Assembly: GCA_016200745.1 (NCBI GenBank)
Contig: JACQEF010000242.1
Coordinates: 5,190-18,243, forward strand
Origin: Chloroflexota bacterium
Lineage (GTDB): Bacteria > Chloroflexota > Limnocylindria > Limnocylindrales > CSP1-4
Reading direction: 5' to 3'
DNA: 13,054 nucleotides
Position numbers and translations under genes: made by a program. This document shows, in pieces, positions 6,419 through 11,866 of the stretch (position 1 is its first letter; each line of letters begins with the position of its first letter). The notes below the pieces were generated by a model, which was not told where the DNA came from, did not search any database, and saw nothing but the letters and a program-made list of their open reading frames with translations.

Positions 6419-6910
6419 ATGGATCCAGGACCGGCGCCCTTCCCCGCCCACCTGCAGGCGCCCGGGTCAACGGGCAGCGCCTTCGAGACGATGCTCGACG
6501 TCGCGTCCCTGCCTCCCGGCTCTATGCGTCGAGTGTCCCGGGGCGACCTCGACGTGCTGCTCGCCCACACGCCGGCCGGCATCGTCGCGACCGACGACCG
6601 TTGCCCCCACATGAGCGCGCCCCTGTCGATCGGCACGCTCGACGGCTGCGTGGTTGCCTGCCCGCTCCACGACGGGCGGTTCGACCTGGCCACCGGCGAC
6701 CCCGTGCAGATGCCGACGACCGGCGGCCTCTACCCGGACGGCCGCTACCACCCGGTCTGGACACCCGATGGCCGCGAACCGAAGGTGGACGCCCCCGGCA
6801 AGAAGGCCGAGGCGCGGCGGCTGACGCGGATCCGCCGCTTCCGGTACTACCCAGTCAGGGTCGTGGACGGCTGGATCGAGGTGGCGCTGCCGCCCGTGCC
6901 GGAGGGGTAG
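6419..6910 (+). CDS. Rieske 2Fe-2S ferredoxin-like protein
   Basis: This 163-residue soluble protein has one Rieske cluster site: CPH (Cys62, His64) and CPLHDGRFD (Cys81, His84), separated by 16 residues, which would hold a 2Fe-2S centre through two Cys and two His. Such proteins carry electrons to oxygenases or reductases. After the second motif, a Pro/Gly-rich stretch of roughly 45 residues (about 98-142, with LYPDGRYHPVW and PGKKAEARRL) separates it from the final strands YYPVRVVDGWIEVALP, whereas small ferredoxins usually run directly into them. There is no signal peptide, membrane helix or oxygenase catalytic domain. ATG 6419 is preferred to ATG 6410 because the candidate -10 overlaps the latter. 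No oxygenase gene is nearby, so its partner is unknown. Confidence 0.85.
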   Translation: MDPGPAPFPAHLQAPGSTGSAFETMLDVASLPPGSMRRVSRGDLDVLLAHTPAGIVATDDRCPHMSAPLSIGTLDGCVVACPLHDGRFDLATGDPVQMPTTGGLYPDGRYHPVWTPDGREPKVDAPGKKAEARRLTRIRRFRYYPVRVVDGWIEVALPPVPEG

Positions 6911-6920
6911 CCGGACGCAG

Positions 6921-6952
6921 GACCGGTGCGGCCGCAAACCGCCGCGCCGGTC
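6921..6952 (+). terminator. Hairpin after the Rieske gene
   Basis: Bases 6921-6932 (GACCGGTGCGGC) pair with 6941-6952 through 12 pairs including one T-G wobble, around the loop CGCAAACC. The hairpin begins 10 nt after the Rieske stop. No U-tract follows. Confidence 0.6.
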
Positions 6953-6984
6953 GCCCAAGGGTGGCCAGGGCACTCGCCACACGA

Positions 6985-7169
6985 ATATCTGGCAACACTC
7001 CGGCCGCAATCTGGCCAAACATCCGGGGGGCGACTGCAAGGCCAGGGCCAGCGCCGATCACCTCGCTGCGACGGGCTGATCCACGCTCAGACGATCCATC
7101 TCGAACCAGAAGCACAGTCGTGTCCGGGCCGAATCCTTGCCTTGCAGTCCCGGTGGGGATATCTGGCAA
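6985..7169. repeat. Short direct and inverted repeats in the convergent gap
   Basis: ATATCTGGCAA occurs exactly at 6985-6995 and 7159-7169. A related copy, ATCTGGCCAAACATCCGG, begins at 7009, 22 bp after the ATCTGGC of the first copy; both of these run on into TCCGG. Between them GACTGCAAGGC (7032-7042) is inverted as GCCTTGCAGTC (7139-7149). The function is unknown. Confidence 0.5.
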
Positions 7170-7199
7170 ACCTGGCGTGACCTGGCGCCCGCGTCGCAC

Positions 7200-7244
7200 G
7201 GCCGGCGCGCCGCGTCGCATCGCCGGCCCGCCAGCCCGCCGGCG
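7200..7244 (-). terminator. Alternative GC-rich stems after the LOG-family gene
   Basis: CGCCGGC at 7221-7227 can pair either with 7201-7207 (8 bp with G7200-C7228, 13-nt loop) or with 7238-7244 (7 bp, 10-nt loop). The two folds exclude each other. They lie just past the stop of the minus-strand LOG gene and probably act as its terminator. Confidence 0.35.
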
Positions 7245-7249
7245 GCTAC

Positions 7250-8029
7250 CTACGACTCCGCCGAGCCGTTGTCCTTTTGCGCGCTGAAAGCGCGGACGAT
7301 CCGGACCACCTCGTCCGGATCGTCGGTGACCTGGAGCAGGTCGAGGTCGGCCTCCTCGACGTTGTTGTGCGCCAGCAGGCTGTCCCGGATCCAGGCAAGC
7401 AGTCCCGCCCAGTACGACCCACCCACCAGGACGACCGGGAAGTGGCGGACCTTGCCGGTCTGGATCAGGGTCAGCGACTCGAACAGCTCATCGAGCGTCC
7501 CGAAGCCGCCAGGCAGGATCACGAACGCATCGGCGTACTTGACGAACATCACCTTGCGCGCGAAGAAGTAGCGGAACTCCACGCCCAGGTCGACGTACCG
7601 ATTCATGCCCTGCTCGTGCGGCAGCTCGATGTTGCAGCCGACCGACAGTCCCCCACCCTCCCGGCAGCCCCGGTTGGCAGCCTCCATGGTCCCCGGTCCG
7701 CCGCCGGTGATCACCGCGTAGCCCGCCTCGGCCAGGCGCCGCGCGATCGTTCGCGCGAGCTCGTACTCGGGCTCCGTCCGCTTCGTCCGTGCCGAGCCGA
7801 AGATCGTCACGGCCTGGCCCACGTTGGCCATCGCGTCGAACCCTTCGACGAACTCGGCCTGGATCCGAAGCGCCCGCCACGGATCGGTGTCGAGGAAGGC
7901 CGGGCTCGGGCGCCGCTTGAGGAGCTTCTCGTCCTCGGTCGAGCGGGCGTCGCCCTGGAGCATCCGGCTGGCTTTCGGGGTGACCGTCATCCGGCCGGCC
8001 CGGCGCGATCCGGGCGAGGTTGGTGGCAT
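7250..8029 (-). CDS. LOG/TIGR00730-family Rossmann-fold protein
   Basis: The 259-residue protein belongs to the lysine-decarboxylase-like LOG family. Characterised members remove ribose 5-phosphate from nucleoside monophosphates, as in cytokinin activation or purine and pyrimidine nucleotide breakdown. The core shows VTIFGSAR (74-81), VITGGGPGTMEAANRG (106-121), the Arg158-Lys159 pair and the defining PGGFGTLDE (173-181). The first 60 residues are extra and charged compared with the minimal enzyme, and GGGPGTMEA differs slightly from the plant-type motif, so calling it a cytokinin enzyme would go too far. ATG 8029 has no ribosome site, but CATCCT (8041-8036) is placed for leaderless transcription. 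Met14 (7990) is an alternative start. It diverges from the small membrane protein gene by only 29 bp. Confidence 0.88.
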   Translation of the reverse strand: MPPTSPGSRRAGRMTVTPKASRMLQGDARSTEDEKLLKRRPSPAFLDTDPWRALRIQAEFVEGFDAMANVGQAVTIFGSARTKRTEPEYELARTIARRLAEAGYAVITGGGPGTMEAANRGCREGGGLSVGCNIELPHEQGMNRYVDLGVEFRYFFARKVMFVKYADAFVILPGGFGTLDELFESLTLIQTGKVRHFPVVLVGGSYWAGLLAWIRDSLLAHNNVEEADLDLLQVTDDPDEVVRIVRAFSAQKDNGSAES

Positions 8030-8034
8030 GCGCC

Positions 8035-8041
8035 TAGGATG
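8035..8041. promoter_or_regulatory. Candidate symmetric -10 driving two divergent genes
   Basis: On the plus strand TAGGAT (8035-8040) would start transcription near 8047, leaving a 12-nt leader with GGGAGG. On the minus strand CATCCT (8041-8036) would start near 8029, on the LOG start codon. The two predicted start sites are 18 bp apart and share five bases of -10. Confidence 0.4.
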
Positions 8042-8058
8042 CCACCCGGGAGGTGCCG

Positions 8059-8250
8059 ATGCGCACTCGCTGGATCATCGCCGCGCTGGTCGCGGCCGTC
8101 GGATTGGTCTTCATCGGCCAGGGTACGAGCTTCCTGCCCGGCTCGGGGGGCATGTACGGCGACAGCCGCTGGGCGATCGTGGGCGTCGCGCTGGTGGCGA
8201 TCGGGGCGGCGGTCGCCTGGACCGCGTTCAGGAACGGCCGCCGGGCTTGA
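8059..8250 (+). CDS. Small two-helix membrane protein
   Basis: The 63-residue protein has a short basic N-terminus (MRTRW), a first hydrophobic helix at about 5-20, a small Gly/Pro-rich loop QGTSFLPGSGGMYGDSRW (21-38), a second helix at about 39-56 and a basic tail RNGRR. Both ends are positively charged and so probably cytoplasmic. IGQG-x-x-x-(L/I)PGS followed by a helix beginning WAxxG resembles small uncharacterised proteins I recall from actinobacteria and Chloroflexota; no function is known to me. ATG 8059 has GGGAGG 5 nt upstream (8048-8053), a near-ideal ribosome site that rules out the GTG at 8053. The last 23 bases overlap the 3' end of the convergent ArsC-like gene. Confidence 0.8.
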   Translation: MRTRWIIAALVAAVGLVFIGQGTSFLPGSGGMYGDSRWAIVGVALVAIGAAVAWTAFRNGRRA

Positions 8251-8626
8251 GCCAGCCGGTCCACGTCGCCTCGTCCGGGCCGACGGTCACCGAGTTCCCG
8301 TACCGGACCAGGGGCAGCCTGAGCAGGCTCGCGTCCGCCAGGAGACGCGCCACGATCCCCGCCTCGTCCAGCCGCAGGTAGGCCAGGCCCTGTTCGCGGT
8401 ACGCCCGTCCCTCGACGTCGATGAGGGTCGCCGCGCCGAGCTTCTGGACGAACCGCTGAAGCTCGCCGGCCGCGATCGGCCGTTTCCGCAAGTCGCTCGA
8501 ATGGACGGCGACGCGACGCTCGCGGAAGAAGCGCAGCGCGGCGCGCGTGGCGGCCGAGTCCGCCCGGCCGAACACGTGGATGTCCGGCATCTTCCTGGTG
8601 GGGGTCTTGGGGAGCGGAGCTGGCAT
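8228..8626 (-). CDS. ArsC/Spx-like thioredoxin-fold protein lacking the catalytic cysteine
   Basis: The 132-residue protein resembles the arsenate reductase ArsC / Spx / YffB family. HVFGRADSAATRAALRFF aligns with the family's YG-x-x-x-C-x-x-x-RKA helix, but serine (Ser24) stands where the cysteine should be; the following Arg is kept. Downstream it has DLRKRPIAAGELQRFVQKLG, LIDVEGRAYREQG and PLVRYGNSVTVG, matching the central helix and the cis-Pro/Arg loop of ArsC. With no cysteine it cannot be a thiol-dependent arsenate reductase and may bind a partner or have another function. ATG 8626 is favoured by a TAGGCT -10 (8643-8638) leaving a 5-nt leader; ATG 8590 (120 residues) starts right at the domain with AGGAAG abutting it. 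Confidence 0.7.
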   Translation of the reverse strand: MPAPLPKTPTRKMPDIHVFGRADSAATRAALRFFRERRVAVHSSDLRKRPIAAGELQRFVQKLGAATLIDVEGRAYREQGLAYLRLDEAGIVARLLADASLLRLPLVRYGNSVTVGPDEATWTGWLKPGGRS

Positions 8627-8637
8627 GGGTTCCCGAT

Positions 8638-8643
8638 AGCCTA
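8638..8643 (-). promoter_or_regulatory. Candidate -10 for the ArsC-like gene
   Basis: The minus strand reads TAGGCT, the same hexamer as before the ABC ATPase gene. It predicts a start near 8631, 5 nt before ATG 8626. No Shine-Dalgarno sequence is present there. Confidence 0.25.
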
Positions 8644-8682
8644 CGACCGTCGCCACTCCGCTGGGCGAGCCGGGCGACCGGG

Positions 8683-8688
8683 TACCAT
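8683..8688 (+). promoter_or_regulatory. Candidate -10 for the ACT-domain operon
   Basis: TACCAT predicts a start near 8695, leaving a 16-nt leader with AGGAGGT before TTG 8711. The in-frame ATG at 8687 lies within this hexamer and would then not be transcribed. Confidence 0.35.
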
Positions 8689-8710
8689 GGCCGCCACAGG
8701 AGGTGCCGTC

Positions 8711-8998
8711 TTGACGGTCTGGTTCACGGTCAAGCTCGACGACCGGCCGGGTTCGCTGGCGCGCGTGGCCACGGCGCTCGGCGATCGCGGCGTCAACATC
8801 ACCGGGATCGTCGGGGTGGCCGAGGACACCGATGGCGCGCTGATGCTCACGACCTCGGACCCGGCCGCCACCCGCGAGGCGTTCGGCGGTCTCGGGCTGG
8901 CCTACGAGGAGCCCGACCCGGCCGGCGGGATGGAACCCGACTCGATGTCGGTGAGCGACCTGCGCCCGGGTGCCGCGGGACGAGGTTCGCTCGGCTGA
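8711..8998 (+). CDS. Single ACT-domain protein
   Basis: The 95-residue protein is almost entirely one ACT domain, a small amino-acid-binding regulatory fold. The first strand TVWFTVKL runs into DRPGSLARVATALGDRGVNITGIVG (11-35), with the ligand-loop motif DRPG-x-LA and the GVNI strand. The beta-alpha-beta repeat continues through about residue 66, and the last 28 residues are polar and flexible. There is no catalytic domain, so it probably senses an amino acid or partners another protein. TTG 8711 is chosen because AGGAGGT (8698-8704) lies 6 nt upstream; ATG 8687 has no ribosome site. It is first in an operon, and its TGA overlaps the ATG of the next gene, which carries a second ACT-like domain. 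Confidence 0.85.
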   Translation: MTVWFTVKLDDRPGSLARVATALGDRGVNITGIVGVAEDTDGALMLTTSDPAATREAFGGLGLAYEEPDPAGGMEPDSMSVSDLRPGAAGRGSLG

Positions 8999-9675
8999 TG
9001 GTCCGACGACGGGCCGCCGAGGCGGCGGCGATCCGGTTCGACCTGGTCGACCGGCCCGAGGCGATCTCGGCGGTCACCGCCCGGGTGAACGAGCTGGGCG
9101 GTCGCATCCGGGCGCTCGCCACCGTCCGCGAGACGGACGGCGATCCGCCGCTCACCGAGATCGAACTCGAGGTCGAGGGCGTCACCCAGGACGCGCTGTC
9201 GAGCGGGCTCGAGAGCCTGCCCGACGTCCGCTCGATCCACCGGACCCGGGCGCTCGACCAGGTCTTCGGCAAGCGCGTGATCGTGGTCGGCGGCGGTGCC
9301 CAGGTCGCGCAGGTGGCGCTCGGCGCGGTCAGCGAGGCCGACCGGCACAACCTGCGCGGCGAGCGGATCAGCGTGGACACGATCCCGCTCGTCGGGGAGG
9401 CGCACATCGCGGCCGCGGTCCGCGCCGTCGCGGACCTGCCGCGTGCCCGGCTGCTGGTCCTCGCCGGATCGATCATGGGCGGCGATATCAGCGTGGCGGC
9501 GGACGAGCTCCGGGCGGTCGGGATCCCGATCATCGCGCTCAACATGGTCGGCTCGATCACCGAGCACGTCGACCTGGTCGTCTCCGATCCGGTCCAGGCC
9601 GGCACGATGGCGGTGATGGCGGTGGCCGAGACGGCAACCTTCGATCTGTCCCGCCAGCGCGGCCGCCGGTACTAG
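8998..9675 (+). CDS. ACT-like + DUF5612 domain protein
   Basis: The 225-residue protein has two parts. Residues about 11-85 form an ACT-like domain (AIRFDLVDRPEAISAVTARVNELG). Residues about 88-212 match what I recognise as DUF5612: VFGKRVIVVGGGAQVAQVA (89-107), SEADRHNLRGERISVDTIPL (112-131), LVLAGSIMGGDIS and IIALNMVGSITEHVD. The glycine-rich VVGGGAQVA looks like a Rossmann dinucleotide or nucleotide loop, but no ligand or reaction is known to me. It is predicted cytoplasmic. Its start (TGATG) is coupled to the single-ACT gene, suggesting the two act together, with the small protein perhaps sensing the ligand and this one the output. The exonuclease III gene follows after 10 bases. Confidence 0.8.
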   Translation: MVRRRAAEAAAIRFDLVDRPEAISAVTARVNELGGRIRALATVRETDGDPPLTEIELEVEGVTQDALSSGLESLPDVRSIHRTRALDQVFGKRVIVVGGGAQVAQVALGAVSEADRHNLRGERISVDTIPLVGEAHIAAAVRAVADLPRARLLVLAGSIMGGDISVAADELRAVGIPIIALNMVGSITEHVDLVVSDPVQAGTMAVMAVAETATFDLSRQRGRRY

Positions 9676-9685
9676 CTGATCGCTC

Positions 9686-10600
9686 GTGCGAATCGCGACC
9701 TGGAACGTCAACTCGCTCAAGGCCCGCCAGGAGGCGGTCGAACGCTGGCTGGAACGGGCCGCCCCGGACATCCTGCTGCTCCAGGAGACGAAGCTGACCG
9801 ACGGCGACGCTCCGGTCATGACCTTCGCGATGGCGGGCTACCAGCTGATCCACCACGGCGAGGGCCGCTGGAACGGGGTGGCCGTCGCCGCGCGCGACGG
9901 GCTCACGGTGAGCGACGTCGTCACCAACTTCGGCGACGGACCGGTCCGCGACTCGGGTCCGGGCGGCGCCGGCGCCGAGGTGACGAGCGAGGAGGACTTC
10001 AACCCGTTCGACGAGGCGCGGATGCTGGCCGTGACCGTCGACGGCCTGCGGGTCGTCAGCCTCTACGCGCCGAACGGCCGGATCGTCGGGTCGCCCTTCT
10101 ACGCGGGCAAGCTGGCCTGGTTCGAGCGGCTCGCGCGCTGGATCCGGGAGAGCGGCGCGACCGGTGGCCCCGCCGTGCTCGGCGGCGACCTCAACGTCGC
10201 CCCGACCGACAAGGATGTCTGGAACGCGGCGGCGGTCCACGGCGGCACCCATGTCTCGGAACCGGAGCGCGAGGCGTTCCGGGCCCTGCTGGCGACCGGT
10301 CTCGTCGACGGCTACCGCCAGGTTCACGACGAGAGCGGGCGGTTCTCGTGGTGGGATTACCGCGCCGGCATGTTCCACAAGAACCTCGGGATGCGGATCG
10401 ACCATCTGCTGGTCTCCGCGTCGGTGGCCGCACGGATCGTCGGCGCGGAGATCGACCGCGATGCCCGCAAGGGCCCACCGATCCCGTCCGACCACGCACC
10501 GCTGCTGGTCGACCTGGACGCGCCGGGCCGTCCGGTCGATCCGGACTGGGAAGGGGCGCTCGCGCGCATCGCGGCACGAACGAGACCAGGGAGAAGGTGA
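9686..10600 (+). CDS. xth: Exodeoxyribonuclease III / AP endonuclease
   Basis: The 304-residue protein is an ExoIII-type Mg-dependent nuclease that nicks DNA at abasic sites and trims blocked 3' ends in base-excision repair. All catalytic landmarks are present: NVNSLKAR (Asn7), LLLQETK (Glu34), LYAPNG (Tyr127), GGDLNVAP (Asp168, Asn170), MRIDHLL (Asp239) and PSDHAPL (Asp269, His270). An acidic, Gly-rich insertion at about 84-110 (GDGPVRDSGPGGAGAEVTSE) makes it longer than the roughly 268 residues of E. coli ExoIII. The start is GTG 9686, fixed by the RIATWNVNS strand; it has no clear ribosome site and sits 10 bases after the DUF5612 stop, so it probably depends on read-through or reinitiation. 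Its TGA overlaps the aminotransferase ATG. Confidence 0.95.
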   Translation: MRIATWNVNSLKARQEAVERWLERAAPDILLLQETKLTDGDAPVMTFAMAGYQLIHHGEGRWNGVAVAARDGLTVSDVVTNFGDGPVRDSGPGGAGAEVTSEEDFNPFDEARMLAVTVDGLRVVSLYAPNGRIVGSPFYAGKLAWFERLARWIRESGATGGPAVLGGDLNVAPTDKDVWNAAAVHGGTHVSEPEREAFRALLATGLVDGYRQVHDESGRFSWWDYRAGMFHKNLGMRIDHLLVSASVAARIVGAEIDRDARKGPPIPSDHAPLLVDLDAPGRPVDPDWEGALARIAARTRPGRR

Positions 10601-11790
10601 TGGCCACGACCGTCCGGCAGATCGATCGGTACGCCGCGAGCATCGCGCCGTTCAGCCGGTTCTTCAGCAGCTCGATCTGGGCCCGGCTCAATGAGCCGGG
10701 GGTCGCCAACTTCGCGGTCGGCAACCCGCAGGAGATGCCGCTGCCGGGCTACGTGGAGGCGCTGGGCCGCGCGCTCCGGCCGCTCGACAAGGACTGGTTC
10801 GCCTACAAGCTGAGCGAACCCCGAAGCCAGGCCGCCGTGGCGCGCACGCTGTCGGGACGGACCGGGATGGCCTGGGACCCGGCCGACGTCGCCATGACCA
10901 ACGGCGGGTTCGCCGCGCTCGCGGTGACCTTCCGGGCGATCCTCGAACCCGGTGACGAGGTGGTCTTCCTGTCACCGCCGTGGTTCTTCTACGAGCTCCT
11001 GATCCTCGGCGCGGGGGGCGTCCCGGTTCGGGTGTCGCTGGCGCCGCCGGTGTTCGACCTGGACCCGGCCACGATCGCCGCCGCGATCACGCCGCGGACC
11101 CGGGCGGTCCTGGTCAACAGCCCGCACAACCCGACCGGCCGGGTCTACCCGCCCGAGGCGCTCGGGGCGCTCGGGGAGGTCCTGGCCGCCGCCTCGGAGC
11201 GGAACGGCCGGACGGTCTACCTGGTCTCGGACGAGCCGTACAACCGGATCGTCTTCGACGGTCGCGAGTTCCACAGCCCGGCCGAGGCCTATCCCGCGAC
11301 GATCGTCACCTACTCGTTCGGCAAGACGCTGCTGGCGCCCGGCATGCGGATCGGCTACGTCACGACGCCGCCGACGATGCCCGATCGCGAAGGGCTCCGC
11401 GAGGCGCTGTTCGTCGCCCAGATGGCGACCGGGTTCGCCTTCCCGAACGCCTTGCTCCAGCACGCCATCGAGGACCTCGAAGGGCTGTCGATCGACGTCG
11501 GCGCACTCGAACGACGGCGCGACCGGGTGGTCGCGGCGCTGCGCGGCATGGGCTATGCGACCACGAACCCGGAAGGAACCTTCTACGTCCTCGCCCAGGC
11601 GCCGATCGACGACGACATGGCGTTCGGCGAGGCGCTCGCCGAACTCGGCGTGCTGGTCCTGCCCGGCACCGTGGTCGAAGCGCCCGGCTGGTTCCGGATC
11701 TCGCTGACGGCCTCGGACGAGATGGTGGACCGCGGCCTGCCCGGGTTCGAGGCCGCGCGGGCGGCGGCCCTGGAGCGAACCCCCGCCTGA
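10600..11790 (+). CDS. PLP-dependent class I/II aminotransferase
   Basis: The 396-residue enzyme is a fold-type I aminotransferase of the aspartate-aminotransferase group, moving an amino group between an amino acid and a 2-oxoacid. Key features are NGGFAAL (phosphate-side loop, 101-107), NSPHNPTG (Asn177), VSDEPY (Asp211, Tyr214), SFGKTLLAPGMRIGY with the PLP lysine Lys242 and phosphate-binding Arg250, and a C-terminal WFRISL carrying the carboxylate-binding Arg. The substrate cannot be fixed from sequence; aromatic, alanine or aspartate specificities are all possible. ATG 10600 overlaps the xth stop, with AGGGAG at 10588-10593. As the last gene of the ACT-DUF5612 operon it may make or consume the amino acid those proteins sense (inference). 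Confidence 0.92.
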   Translation: MATTVRQIDRYAASIAPFSRFFSSSIWARLNEPGVANFAVGNPQEMPLPGYVEALGRALRPLDKDWFAYKLSEPRSQAAVARTLSGRTGMAWDPADVAMTNGGFAALAVTFRAILEPGDEVVFLSPPWFFYELLILGAGGVPVRVSLAPPVFDLDPATIAAAITPRTRAVLVNSPHNPTGRVYPPEALGALGEVLAAASERNGRTVYLVSDEPYNRIVFDGREFHSPAEAYPATIVTYSFGKTLLAPGMRIGYVTTPPTMPDREGLREALFVAQMATGFAFPNALLQHAIEDLEGLSIDVGALERRRDRVVAALRGMGYATTNPEGTFYVLAQAPIDDDMAFGEALAELGVLVLPGTVVEAPGWFRISLTASDEMVDRGLPGFEAARAAALERTPA

Positions 11791-11804
11791 CCCGTCCGGC
11801 GGCA

Positions 11805-11823
11805 CGTCCCGGAGAACGGGACG
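11805..11823 (+). terminator. 7-bp hairpin after the aminotransferase gene
   Basis: CGTCCCG (11805-11811) pairs with CGGGACG (11817-11823) around GAGAA, 15 nt after the stop. No U-tract follows. It probably ends the ACT-DUF5612-xth-aminotransferase transcript. Confidence 0.55.
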
Positions 11824-11851
11824 GCCCGCGTCGCGTCTCAATGGCCGCGCG

Positions 11852-11857
11852 TAGGCT
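11852..11857 (+). promoter_or_regulatory. Candidate -10 for the ABC transporter operon
   Basis: TAGGCT predicts a start at about 11864, 3 nt before ATG 11867, giving an essentially leaderless message. No Shine-Dalgarno sequence or good -35 is seen. Confidence 0.3.
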
Positions 11858-11866
11858 CGGCCCCCG

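Larger units (their letters stand above)
6911..7249. other. 339-bp gap between convergent genes, no gene recognised
   Basis: The gap holds the Rieske terminator at its left end, repeated ATCTGGC motifs and an 11-bp inverted repeat in the middle, and competing GC-rich stems at 7200-7244 on the right. Open frames exist on both strands, but none has a plausible start with a ribosome site or recognisable protein features. Base composition is somewhat less GC-rich than in the neighbours. No tRNA fold, SRP RNA, RNase P or tmRNA signature was found by eye. A small RNA or a decayed gene is possible. Confidence 0.5.

Noticed and set aside
4827..6614. 595-residue plus-strand frame over the exporter
   Set aside because: It is a +1-type shadow of the exporter, Arg/His/Pro rich, and crosses the 15-bp terminator hairpin.
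4621..6693. 690-residue open frame on the minus strand opposite the exporter
   Set aside because: It is extremely rich in Asp, Arg, Glu and Gln with no domain, runs through the exporter, its terminator and the Rieske gene, and mirrors the strong codon bias of the plus-strand gene.
7081..7125. GGTTCGAGA on the minus strand, resembling a tRNA T-loop
   Set aside because: The flanking bases do not form a T-stem and no acceptor or anticodon stem can be drawn.
6855..7220. Minus-strand 121-residue and plus-strand 84-residue frames in the convergent gap
   Set aside because: Neither has a ribosome site or -10 in place, the first overlaps the Rieske gene, and neither shows a recognisable domain. Kept only as part of the unexplained gap.
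8687..8710. ATG 8687 as start of the ACT-domain gene
   Set aside because: No ribosome site precedes it, it sits inside the candidate -10, and TTG 8711 has AGGAGGT at ideal spacing.
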